Source: Carboxylicivirga caseinilyticus (GTDB lineage: Bacteria > Bacteroidota > Bacteroidia > Bacteroidales > Marinilabiliaceae). From it: a DNA stretch of 64,000 nt. The position numbers were made by a program, and so were the translations under genes. The notes beneath the pieces were generated by a model that was not told the DNA's origin, made no database searches, and saw only the letters and a list, made by a program, of their open reading frames with translations. Below, one piece after another: positions 26,329-35,357 of this stretch. The number at the start of each line of letters is the position of its first letter. The first letter of the stretch is position 1. The DNA lies in NCBI GenBank assembly GCA_025499705.1, contig JAFMVE010000001.1, positions 1 through 64,000 on the forward strand, read 5' to 3'.

Positions 26329-28692
26329 ATGCAATTAAAAAACCTAATAAAAAGCACTGTATTTTTAGGCCTTATGTGCTCTGCCATTTCTTGTAATCAA
26401 CCTACTGATTCAAGAATTGAAACTGACGGACGGGAAATAGTTGATTTCAAGGTGCTCACTTTTCCGCTGGAAGATGTCAAACTTTTGGATGGCCCTTTTA
26501 AGCATGCAACAGAATTAAATGAGCAATCGCTCTTAAACTACGAGCCTGACCGCTTACTGGCCAAATTTCGTTTTGAAGCCGGTTTAGAACCCAAAGCCGA
26601 ACATTACCATGGCTGGGAAGATAACACCATTGCCGGGCATAGTTTAGGTCATTACCTGTCAGCCATCTGTATGATGTATAAAACAACCGGTAACGAAGAA
26701 TTTCTGAATCGGGCCAATTACATTGTTGATCAATTGGCAGAGTGTCAGAAAGCAGATGGTAATGGCTACATTGGAGCATTCCCTGATGGGAAAAGGATTC
26801 TGGAAGAAGAAGTTGCCAAAGGAAATATTCGCTCACAAGGTTTTGACTTAAACGGCATTTGGGTTCCTTATTATACCCAGCATAAAGTGATGATGGGATT
26901 GATGGATGCTTATGAATTATGTGGAAATCAAAAAGCTCTTGAGATCAATAAAAAGTTTGCCGATTGGTTACTAACTGTTGTGAAAGATCTGACAGATGAC
27001 CAAATCCAGTTGATGTTGAATTGTGAACATGGTGGTATTAACGAAGCTTTAGCTGAGTTATACGCAGTTACCGGTGACACCACCTATATGAAAATGACGG
27101 ATTCTTTCTATCATAAGTCTATTCTAGATCCATTATCCAACAACGAGAATATTTTGCCCGGAAAACATGCAAACACGCAGGTACCAAAACTGGTTGGTTT
27201 GGCACGTATCTACGAATTAACCGGAAACGAGAAAGATCGTCGTGCTGCAGAATTTTTCTGGGACAGAGTTGTTCATCATCATTCGTATGTAACCGGTGGA
27301 CATTGCAATCATGAGTATTTCGGAGCACCCGACTCTCTGCGCGATCAGTTAAGTGATGGTACCACTGAAACCTGCAATGTGTATAACATGCTTAAGCTTT
27401 CGAGTCATATGTTTAGCTGGGAAGCACAACCCGAAGTGGCTGATTTTTACGAACGTGCTCTTTTCAATCATATTCTGTCGTCTCAACATCCGGTAGATGG
27501 AAGAGTTATTTACAACCTTTCACTGGAGATGGGAGGTCATAAGGTTTATCAGGATCCTCATTGGTTTACCTGCTGTGTCGGAACAGGAATGGAGAACCAC
27601 TCAAAATACGGTCGTAACATCTACTACCATAACAACGATGAGTTATATGTAAGTCAATACATTGCATCGGAACTGAACTGGAAAGATAAAGGTGTAAAGA
27701 TCATACAGGAAACTCAATATCCTGATGAGCAAGGCACTCAATTGACAATCAAAACAGATCAAGCCAAAAAGTTTAGCTTGTTATTACGCTATCCTTATTG
27801 GGCTGAGCAAGGCATTGAAATTACAGTGAATGATAAAGCGATTACAGTGAATCAAAAGCCGGGCAGTTTTGTAAGCATTAACCGCAATTGGAAGGATGGT
27901 GATGTGGTAAAGCTTAAGATGCCATTCAGCCTGAGACTGGAAACAATGCCTGATGATTCCAACCGTGTAGCCATTATGTATGGGCCATTGGTACTGGCAG
28001 GCGATTTAGGTCCTGAAGATGATCCTAAGGTAAGTAAATTGATGTATGTGCCGGTATTGATGAGCGAATCACGCAATCCATCTGATTGGATGGAGCCGGT
28101 TGAAGGAAAAGTAAATACTTTTACGACACATGATGTGGGTCGACCTCGCGATGTGGTTTTCAAACCATTTTATCAAACGCATGAAAGAAGATACTCTGTT
28201 TACTTCGATTTGTTTGACCAGGCTGACTGGGACGAGAAACAGGCTGAATACAGAGCGAAACAAGAACAGAAGAAGAAGATTGATAACATGACAATTGATT
28301 TCTTTCAACTGGGTGAGATGCAGCCGGAAAGAGATCATAATTATGAGGGTGACAAAGTATTTGTTGATCAGTTTAAACAAAAAAGATACCGTCAGGCTGA
28401 CAGAGGCGGATGGTTCTCGTTTGACATGACAGTCTACTCGGGCCAGCCTATGGCACTGGTATTTGAATACTGGGGCGGTTTCCCTTGGTCACTTACCTTC
28501 GATATTTTTGTTAATGACCAGAAACTGGTAACTGAAAACCTGAAAAATAAACAACCTGGAGAATTCTTTTACCAGGTATATGAATTACCCGATAATTTAA
28601 CCGTTAATGGTGGAAAAGTAAAGGTAAAACTGGTACCTCATGAAGGCCATCGGGCAGGTCCTGTATTCAGTGTTCGAACCATCAAAAGATAA
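26329..28692 (+). CDS. GH146-like beta-L-arabinofuranosidase lipoprotein, copy 1
   Basis: This 787-residue DUF1680-fold enzyme of the GH146 type is distinguished from the two GH127-like copies by its N-terminal HATELNEQSLLNYEPDRLL and AGHSLGHYLSA motifs. The active-site motifs are E347-T-C349 (TTETCNVYNML) and C415/C416 (FTCCVGTGMENH). These bind zinc and provide the Cys nucleophile in this clan. The last 130 residues form a conserved beta-sandwich (QLGEMQPERDH ... GPVFSVRTIK). It is a lipoprotein (AISC, Cys22). It starts 15 nt after the zincin gene and ends the operon before a strong terminator. Confidence 0.88.
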   Translation: MQLKNLIKSTVFLGLMCSAISCNQPTDSRIETDGREIVDFKVLTFPLEDVKLLDGPFKHATELNEQSLLNYEPDRLLAKFRFEAGLEPKAEHYHGWEDNTIAGHSLGHYLSAICMMYKTTGNEEFLNRANYIVDQLAECQKADGNGYIGAFPDGKRILEEEVAKGNIRSQGFDLNGIWVPYYTQHKVMMGLMDAYELCGNQKALEINKKFADWLLTVVKDLTDDQIQLMLNCEHGGINEALAELYAVTGDTTYMKMTDSFYHKSILDPLSNNENILPGKHANTQVPKLVGLARIYELTGNEKDRRAAEFFWDRVVHHHSYVTGGHCNHEYFGAPDSLRDQLSDGTTETCNVYNMLKLSSHMFSWEAQPEVADFYERALFNHILSSQHPVDGRVIYNLSLEMGGHKVYQDPHWFTCCVGTGMENHSKYGRNIYYHNNDELYVSQYIASELNWKDKGVKIIQETQYPDEQGTQLTIKTDQAKKFSLLLRYPYWAEQGIEITVNDKAITVNQKPGSFVSINRNWKDGDVVKLKMPFSLRLETMPDDSNRVAIMYGPLVLAGDLGPEDDPKVSKLMYVPVLMSESRNPSDWMEPVEGKVNTFTTHDVGRPRDVVFKPFYQTHERRYSVYFDLFDQADWDEKQAEYRAKQEQKKKIDNMTIDFFQLGEMQPERDHNYEGDKVFVDQFKQKRYRQADRGGWFSFDMTVYSGQPMALVFEYWGGFPWSLTFDIFVNDQKLVTENLKNKQPGEFFYQVYELPDNLTVNGGKVKVKLVPHEGHRAGPVFSVRTIKR

Positions 28693-28732
28693 TTGGTTTA
28701 TAATTAATATTAAGTGCTAAATTAGATTTCGA

Positions 28733-28770
28733 ATAAAAGTCAAAGTTTCATCTTTGACTTTTATTTTTTA
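28733..28770 (+). terminator. terminator of the GH127-GH146 operon
   Basis: A perfect 13-bp stem (ATAAAAGTCAAAG/CTTTGACTTTTAT) with a 6-nt loop is followed by T5. It lies 41 nt after the GH146 stop and separates this operon from the aminopeptidase gene. Confidence 0.85.
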
Positions 28771-28791
28771 AACACTACAAGTATAGAAACC

Positions 28792-30570
28792 ATGGAAAAC
28801 ATCATAAAGAATCGTCTGCAACAACTAAGAAATGAAATGAGAAATAAAGGAATCGCAGCATGGTACATGTCGGGTTCCGATCCTCATCAGAGCGAATATA
28901 TGCCCAATCATTGGCAGATTAGGGAGTTTATCAGTGGTTTTAATGGTTCGATGGGTTTTATGGTTGTTACCTTAAACGATGCAGCGTTATGGACCGATTC
29001 GAGATATTTTCTACAGGCTGCCAGTCAGTTGGAAGGAACAGGTATTCAGTTAATGAAATTCAGAATAGAAGGAACTCCCAGTCCGGCTCAATGGATCAGC
29101 AGTCAATTAACATCCGAACAACTTGCCGGAACAGATGCCAGCTGCATCTCCATTTCTGCTTATGAGTCATTACAGTCAGAGCTTTCTGGTTATGATATTA
29201 CCCTGACAGATTGTGGTGATTTATTGGACTCATTCTGGACGGATCGCCCCGAATTACCATCTAATCCAATCTTTGAACATGAAGTAGATTATGCGGGTCA
29301 TTCACGCATCGAGAAGATTGATCAGATAAGAAATCATCTGGATGAGAAAAAAGCTGACTACATTATTTTAACTGCCTTGGATGATATCGCCTGGACATTT
29401 AACCTTCGTGGTAATGATGTTGAATTCAACCCTGTGTTTATAGCTTTTTCTCTCATCAGTAAAACAACATGTACGCTGTATGTTAACCAACAAAAGATTC
29501 CGGATTCATTAAAGGATAAACTGGAAAACGAAGAAATAAACATACTTCCTTATGAGCAGATTTATTCAGATGTTAACAACATTCATGGCAAATTATTGAT
29601 TGATCCGGATAGAGTTAACTACGCTTTAAAAAATGCCTTAAGTAAAGAAGTCAAAATTGAATATACTTTATCGATAGCTGCCATCTTAAAAGCCATAAAG
29701 TCAGATCATGAAATTAAGATGTTTGAGATCGCCATGCAAAAAGATGGAGTTGCCATGGTCAGGTTTTTAAATTGGCTATATCAAACAGCAGGAGTTGTGA
29801 GTTTTACAGAGTATGATGTTTTACTTAAACTGGAAGAATTCAGATCTGAACAGGCAAATTTTATGGGAGCCAGCTTTCATTCCATTGTCGGCTATAATGG
29901 CAATGGTGCAGTAGTTCATCGCTCTGTCACACCCGAAACGGCTGCTTCCATTACCAATGATGGTATTTTGTTATTTGATTCAGGAGGGCAGTACTTAGAA
30001 GGAACAACCGATATTACGCGAACTGTTTGTTTGGGTGATCCAACTGATTTGGCAAAAGAAGATTTTACCATCACACTTAAGGGAACCATCGGACTGGCTG
30101 AACTTAAATTCCCGGCCAATACCTTAGGTTGTAATCTTGATTTGGCTGCCCGTCATGCCATGTGGCAAACAGCCCGAAACTATGGTCACGGTACTGCTCA
30201 TGGAATCGGATTCTTTCTAAACGTTCACGAAGGTCCTATGAGCATCCGACAGGAATACAATAACCGAGTGATTGAACCCGGAATGGTAATGTCGGACGAA
30301 CCAGCTTTTTATCGTGAAGGATTATATGGTATAAGAACCGAGAATGTGATGGTTTGTAAAGAATGGGTGACAAATGAATATGGTCGTTTCCTTCAATTTG
30401 AAACCCTTACCCTTTGTCCCATCGATACCAAACTGATTGAGAAAAGTCTATTAACTGAGGCCGAAATCAGATGGATAAATAATTATCATCATCAATGCTT
30501 TGAGAAGCTTGCTCCGGCTTTAAATGATGAAGAAAGAGAATTTTTGAAAGAATTAACTCAGAAGATTTGA
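28792..30570 (+). CDS. aminopeptidase P (M24B metallopeptidase)
   Basis: This 592-residue cytoplasmic enzyme (no signal peptide) of the Xaa-Pro aminopeptidase family releases the N-terminal residue before proline. The two N-terminal creatinase-like domains (1-160 and 160-310) precede the pita-bread domain. In that domain the five metal ligands are visible: two Asp in LLFDSGGQYLEGTTDITRT, His in GTAHGIGFFLNVHEGP, Glu in MVMSDEPAFY and Glu in GIRTENVMV. The length fits the long APP form. It lies inside the PUL, between a terminator and operator 3, in the same direction as the enzymes. No 21-bp operator precedes it, so it may be separately regulated. Confidence 0.92.
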   Translation: MENIIKNRLQQLRNEMRNKGIAAWYMSGSDPHQSEYMPNHWQIREFISGFNGSMGFMVVTLNDAALWTDSRYFLQAASQLEGTGIQLMKFRIEGTPSPAQWISSQLTSEQLAGTDASCISISAYESLQSELSGYDITLTDCGDLLDSFWTDRPELPSNPIFEHEVDYAGHSRIEKIDQIRNHLDEKKADYIILTALDDIAWTFNLRGNDVEFNPVFIAFSLISKTTCTLYVNQQKIPDSLKDKLENEEINILPYEQIYSDVNNIHGKLLIDPDRVNYALKNALSKEVKIEYTLSIAAILKAIKSDHEIKMFEIAMQKDGVAMVRFLNWLYQTAGVVSFTEYDVLLKLEEFRSEQANFMGASFHSIVGYNGNGAVVHRSVTPETAASITNDGILLFDSGGQYLEGTTDITRTVCLGDPTDLAKEDFTITLKGTIGLAELKFPANTLGCNLDLAARHAMWQTARNYGHGTAHGIGFFLNVHEGPMSIRQEYNNRVIEPGMVMSDEPAFYREGLYGIRTENVMVCKEWVTNEYGRFLQFETLTLCPIDTKLIEKSLLTEAEIRWINNYHHQCFEKLAPALNDEEREFLKELTQKI

Positions 30571-30612
30571 TTGGATTATGAATAAATTTTCAGCAATTGG
30601 TGTTATGAGCTA

Positions 30613-30646
30613 AACATTTGTACTAGTTATTTAAACCTTCATGACA
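30613..30646 (+). promoter_or_regulatory. predicted HTCS operator 3 (GH146/GH43 operon)
   Basis: The half-site AACATTTGTACTA (30613-30625), identical to the one in operator 2, is followed exactly 21 bp later by AACCTTCATGACA (30634-30646). A TATTTTTC -7-like element is at 30661-30668, 45 nt before the start codon. Confidence 0.65.
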
Positions 30647-30713
30647 GCTGTTGCCGGAAATATTTTTCTTCTTCACCATGAGAAAAAATCAGTAATCCAG
30701 GAAAGAATAATAT

Positions 30714-33089
30714 ATGTACAAATTATCGCCGCCCCGTATCAAGAAGAAACACACATTAGTTGTCACAACTCTTTTATTATTGATTTCTATGTCATGTAAT
30801 CATGACAAACCAAAAGCAATTGATGAATCAGTAAAACCCAGGGTTGAGTTGTTTTCTATTAAAGATGTTACATTGCTCGAAGGTCCATTTTATCATGCCA
30901 CCGAACTAGGAAAGAATACTTTACTTGCCTATGAACCGGATCGCTTCCTGGCAAGATTCAGAACCAATGCCGGATTGGAAGCCAAAGCGGAACATTATGA
31001 GGGATGGGAAGGTGAATCACTAGCCGGACATAGCCTCGGACATTACATGACAGCTATTAGCCAAATGTATCAAACCACTGGCGACAAAGAATTTTTGAAT
31101 CGTGCCAACTATATCGTTGATGAATTAGCCTTGTGTCAGGATCAAAGCAAATCCGGTTTTATTGGTGCTTTTGAAAACACCGAAAAGATACTAACCGAAG
31201 AGGTTGCCAAAGGACAAATTAAAGCACAGGGATTTAACCTCAACGGCTTATGGTCTCCATTTTATACCGTTCACAAAATAATGGATGGATTGTTTCACGT
31301 TTATAAACTTTGCGATAATAAAACGGCACTTGAAATTGATGAAAAGTTAGCCAGATGGGTTGGGCAAATTCTAAAGGACTTAAACGAAGAGCAATTACAG
31401 GAAATGCTGCACTGCGAGTTTGGTGGCATGCCTGAAACACTCCTCGATCTTTACGGAGAAACAGGCGATACCATCTATCTTCATTATTCCAAAAAATTCA
31501 GACATAAAGCCATTATTGATCCCATCATCGAAAACAACGATATTCTGGCGGGCAAGCATTGCAACACACAAGTCCCTAAATTTCTAGCTCTCGCACGTAG
31601 TTATGAATTAACAGGTGATACAAGTGATTACAAAGGAGCAATCAACTTCTGGGATATGATGGTGCATCATCATGCATACGTAGCGGGAGACTTCGACAAT
31701 TACGAATATTTATACGAACCGGATCAGTTAAACGATCAATTGAGTAATAGTACGGCAGAAACTTGCTGTGTGTACAATATGCTGAAGTTATCAAGGCATC
31801 TTTTCCAATGGAACCCATCCGTAGAAATTCTTGATTATTACGAAAGAGCTTTGATTAATCATATTTTGTCATCACAACATCCTGAAGATGGAAGAGTAAT
31901 CTACCATTTGTCGCTGGACATGGGTGGGTTCAAAGTTTACGAAGATCCGCATGATTTTACCTGCTGTGTCGGATCCGGAATGGAAAATCACGCTAAATAC
32001 GCACAAAACATTTATTATCATTCTGAAGATGAATTAATTGTAGGTCAATTTATTGCTTCAGAAGTTAACTGGAAAGAGAAAGGTTTTAGCTTAAAACAAA
32101 CTACCCTATTCCCCGAAGAGGAAGGAACAACTTTGGAAGTAATAACTGATCAAGCCGAAATTAAAAACTTATCCTTAAAAGTACGTTACCCGGCTTGGGC
32201 TTCACAAGGTTTTAAAATAAGCATTAATGGTAAAACATTCGCTTTTGATGCTCAACACGGATCATTTATTAATCTGGGTGATACATGGAGAAATGGTGAC
32301 CTGATTAAAATTGATATGCCATTTAACATCCATACAGAATCGATGCCGGATAACAAAAACAGATTAGCCATATTTAACGGTCCGGTTTTGTTGGCTGGTA
32401 TTCTGGGACCAGAAAATGATCCAAAGATTGCTGATCCTTTATATGTTCCTGTTCTGATGACAAAAGATGCAAATCCTGCAAGCTGGTTAGTTAAATCCGG
32501 AAAAGGTTTTAATACATTTAAACTAACTGATATAGCTCAACCAAGGGCGGTTGAATTGCAACCATTTTATCGCACGCACAATTGTACCTATACCGTTTAC
32601 TGGGATTCGTACACTCCAAACGAATGGAAGCATCAGCAAAAGAAATACAAAGAAGAACAGGCTAAAAAGAAAGAGCTGGAACTAAAAACAATTGATCTGT
32701 TCCGATTGGGAGAAATGCAACCGGAGCGTGACCATAACTTTAAAGAGGAAGCATCGTGGGTAGGTGAATATAAATCGAGAAAATACCGTGAGATTCCTAA
32801 GGAAGGTTTTGCTTCCTTTGAAATGGCTGTTGATCCGTCGAAAAAGAATTCTCTTGTATTTGAATACTGGGGTGGTTTTGCCGGAAGCCATACCTTTGAC
32901 ATTACAGTTGAAGGTCAGGTAATTGCTACCGAAAACATCACAAATATGGCCCCGGGAAAATTTATTAATGTAACTTATGAAATTCCGGAACAACTGATTG
33001 AGAATAAGAACAAGATTAAAATAGAACTCCTGCCTCATGACGGTCATCGTGCAGGACCTGTTTTTGCTGTTAGAACAATAAAGTCATAA
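30714..33089 (+). CDS. GH146-like beta-L-arabinofuranosidase lipoprotein, copy 2
   Basis: This 791-residue paralogue of the gene at 26329 has the same order: a lipobox (ISMSC, Cys28), an (alpha/alpha)6 barrel, and a C-terminal beta-sandwich ending GPVFAVRTIK. The active-site motifs are E349-T-C351 (TAETCCVYNML) and C417/C418 (FTCCVGSGMENH). An extra Cys (C352) directly follows the zinc-binding Cys, where copy 1 has Asn. It heads a separate operon under operator 3 and is followed 34 nt later by the GH43 gene. Its specificity probably differs from copy 1, perhaps in the linkage to the next sugar or to the peptide. Confidence 0.88.
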   Translation: MYKLSPPRIKKKHTLVVTTLLLLISMSCNHDKPKAIDESVKPRVELFSIKDVTLLEGPFYHATELGKNTLLAYEPDRFLARFRTNAGLEAKAEHYEGWEGESLAGHSLGHYMTAISQMYQTTGDKEFLNRANYIVDELALCQDQSKSGFIGAFENTEKILTEEVAKGQIKAQGFNLNGLWSPFYTVHKIMDGLFHVYKLCDNKTALEIDEKLARWVGQILKDLNEEQLQEMLHCEFGGMPETLLDLYGETGDTIYLHYSKKFRHKAIIDPIIENNDILAGKHCNTQVPKFLALARSYELTGDTSDYKGAINFWDMMVHHHAYVAGDFDNYEYLYEPDQLNDQLSNSTAETCCVYNMLKLSRHLFQWNPSVEILDYYERALINHILSSQHPEDGRVIYHLSLDMGGFKVYEDPHDFTCCVGSGMENHAKYAQNIYYHSEDELIVGQFIASEVNWKEKGFSLKQTTLFPEEEGTTLEVITDQAEIKNLSLKVRYPAWASQGFKISINGKTFAFDAQHGSFINLGDTWRNGDLIKIDMPFNIHTESMPDNKNRLAIFNGPVLLAGILGPENDPKIADPLYVPVLMTKDANPASWLVKSGKGFNTFKLTDIAQPRAVELQPFYRTHNCTYTVYWDSYTPNEWKHQQKKYKEEQAKKKELELKTIDLFRLGEMQPERDHNFKEEASWVGEYKSRKYREIPKEGFASFEMAVDPSKKNSLVFEYWGGFAGSHTFDITVEGQVIATENITNMAPGKFINVTYEIPEQLIENKNKIKIELLPHDGHRAGPVFAVRTIKS

Positions 33090-33123
33090 TCGCCCAAATA
33101 ACGATAAAAACTTCATCAAAAGC

Positions 33124-35265
33124 ATGTACAAACATCCATTCATACTAGTATTACTAATTGTTCTATTTTCAGTTGTTGGTAAGGCACAATCGCCTCATAT
33201 GCTTCCCGGAAATGGTAATCCTCTCCTACCCGGTTACTTTGCGGATCCAACCATCAAGAAATTTAATGATACTTATTACATCTATGCAACCAGCGATGGA
33301 GTAAAGTTGGCATCAGGCGAGCCATCGGTATGGATTAGCGATGATCTGGTTCATTGGTACAATCAGGAAATGGATCTGGATTTACCCGAAGGATTGACCA
33401 ATTGCTGGGCTCCAGATGTGGTTAAAGGTGATAATGGAAAATATTATTACTACATGGGTAATTGCCAATTTGGATGTAATATCTATGGCTATGTTTCAGA
33501 CTCTCCAACAGGCCCCTGGAAACCGGTAAACGAAGGTAAAGCTGTAATACCCGTTGGAACCAGTAAGGAATATTTACCTGCTTTGGATGCTCAGTTTTTT
33601 AAGGATGATGATGGATCGTTGTACAGCTATTTTGGAACCTGGTGTACCTCGTTTAAAGGTATGGGGTGGGTTAAAATCAATCAGGATGACATGTTCACGA
33701 TTGAAGAAGAAGGATTTATTCCCATCGAACAGATCCCTAATGCTTTTGAGGCCGCGTATCTTCTAAAGAAGGATAGCATTTACTTTTTGATGTATTCCGC
33801 CGGAGATTGTCGATTGAGCTCTTATTCTGTTCATTATGCCTGGTCGAAATCTCCTGAAGGGCCCTGGAACTATGGCAAAAACAATCCCATTTTGGAGACA
33901 TCCGAAGATGGCTTAATCCATTCTCCTGGTCACCATTCTGTTTTAGAGGAAAACGGCGAGTATTATATTGTTTATCACCGACATGATAACCCACATAGCT
34001 CAGGTGGAGAGTTCCGTCAGGTTTGTATGGATCGCATGGTCTTTTCTGATCCGTATTCTATTGAAAAGATTAATGCCAGTCACGAAGGAATTTGCAGACA
34101 AACAGATGAAATATATCCAAAAAATCTGGCTTTAGGGGCTAAATCATCAGCAACATCTTATTATCATTTAAAAGCCGAAGTTAACAGATACACCGAAAAA
34201 GAAACGGATTATGAATATCTGCCTCAACTGGCTACAGACGATAATAACGGTACAATCTGGAAAGCCTCCGGATGTTCTTTACCGCAATCGCTTGTAATCG
34301 ATCTGGGTAAAAATCAATCCATTCAGAGAGTGATGATAGAGTTTGAATATTCAACCTATTTTTATCAATATAAAATTGAGACATCTGAAGATAGCATTCA
34401 TTGGAATTTATTCGCCGATCGCACCCTGAACAAACAAAGTGGTTGTCCAGTAATTGATGATAATAAAGCCGAAGCCAGATATATTAAAATTACGGTTACC
34501 GGAACAGAGAAAGCTGGAATGTATGCTGCAATCTGGAACATAAAAGTGTATGATCAATTATTTGAAACACCGGAACTAAATAATCATATCCAAAATGTTG
34601 AAGCAGCCAATACTGTTTCTAAAGGTTTATTAGTTGACTTTGATGTACAAAAACAAAAGGCAAAAAATATCAACCAGTTTAAAAACAAAGGTTTGATGGG
34701 TGGTGATTTTATTTTGAATGGAGAAGCATCATTTATAACAAAAGAAGGCGTAAAAGCCATTGAGTTAAATGGAAATGGCTACTATGAATTATCGGCAACA
34801 CCTACTCAAAGTCTGAACTGGAATTCACCCTTTACCGCATCAGCATGGGTATACGTATCGGAATTGCAAAATGGAGACTGCATCATTAAGTGGAACTCAC
34901 GAGATAATATGCTACAAGCCTCTTACGCAGCAATGATGTTCGGCAAAGGTCCTTTTGGTGCAATTGCTCATGGCGACGGATCGGTTGATATGGGATTTAA
35001 AGAAACTCCATCGGCAAATCAATGGCATCATGTAGCAATCTCTTTTGATGGAATGAAGGAAAGTATTTACATAAATGGCAAACTTGACAGAGAAATGCCA
35101 TTGATGCTTTTTGTTGAAAGTGATACAGTATTAATTGGAAGCTCTGGTTTTGAAATGGAAAATTTTAAAGGATTCATTGCTAAAGTTCAATTATATGATA
35201 AAAGCATGAATTCTGATGATATTACAAGATTGTATAAACAAACGAAGCCCAAAGGGATTAAATAA
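33124..35265 (+). CDS. GH43 arabinofuranosidase-like enzyme with discoidin and LamG domains
   Basis: This 713-residue secreted protein (signal peptide ending near KAQ, residue 22) starts with a five-blade GH43 propeller (about 36-320). The catalytic triad is visible: base D41 (GYFADPT), pKa-modulating D155 (ALDAQFF) and acid E209 (NAFEAAYL). Next come an F5/8-type (CBM32-like) domain (about 335-490: SATSYYHLKAEV, SLVIDLGKNQSIQRV) and a LamG/concanavalin-like domain (about 505-700). GH43 enzymes usually cut alpha-L-arabinofuranosides or beta-xylosides. In this context an alpha-L-arabinofuranosidase that removes a terminal cap is the likely role. Confidence 0.88.
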   Translation: MYKHPFILVLLIVLFSVVGKAQSPHMLPGNGNPLLPGYFADPTIKKFNDTYYIYATSDGVKLASGEPSVWISDDLVHWYNQEMDLDLPEGLTNCWAPDVVKGDNGKYYYYMGNCQFGCNIYGYVSDSPTGPWKPVNEGKAVIPVGTSKEYLPALDAQFFKDDDGSLYSYFGTWCTSFKGMGWVKINQDDMFTIEEEGFIPIEQIPNAFEAAYLLKKDSIYFLMYSAGDCRLSSYSVHYAWSKSPEGPWNYGKNNPILETSEDGLIHSPGHHSVLEENGEYYIVYHRHDNPHSSGGEFRQVCMDRMVFSDPYSIEKINASHEGICRQTDEIYPKNLALGAKSSATSYYHLKAEVNRYTEKETDYEYLPQLATDDNNGTIWKASGCSLPQSLVIDLGKNQSIQRVMIEFEYSTYFYQYKIETSEDSIHWNLFADRTLNKQSGCPVIDDNKAEARYIKITVTGTEKAGMYAAIWNIKVYDQLFETPELNNHIQNVEAANTVSKGLLVDFDVQKQKAKNINQFKNKGLMGGDFILNGEASFITKEGVKAIELNGNGYYELSATPTQSLNWNSPFTASAWVYVSELQNGDCIIKWNSRDNMLQASYAAMMFGKGPFGAIAHGDGSVDMGFKETPSANQWHHVAISFDGMKESIYINGKLDREMPLMLFVESDTVLIGSSGFEMENFKGFIAKVQLYDKSMNSDDITRLYKQTKPKGIK

Positions 35266-35357
35266 AATTCACTGGTAATACATAAATCATTAAGTTTATA
35301 TTTTTAAAACCCTTTAAAATCAACCTAAGCTAATCCATTTCTCATAAATTTAAATCT

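Noticed and set aside
12704-35265. Ordinary pectic arabinan PUL
   Set aside because: No GH43 endo-arabinanase-type set, GH51 or lyase is present, and only one GH43 occurs. The beta-L-arabinofuranosidases and proteases dominate. It remains the main alternative but fits less well.
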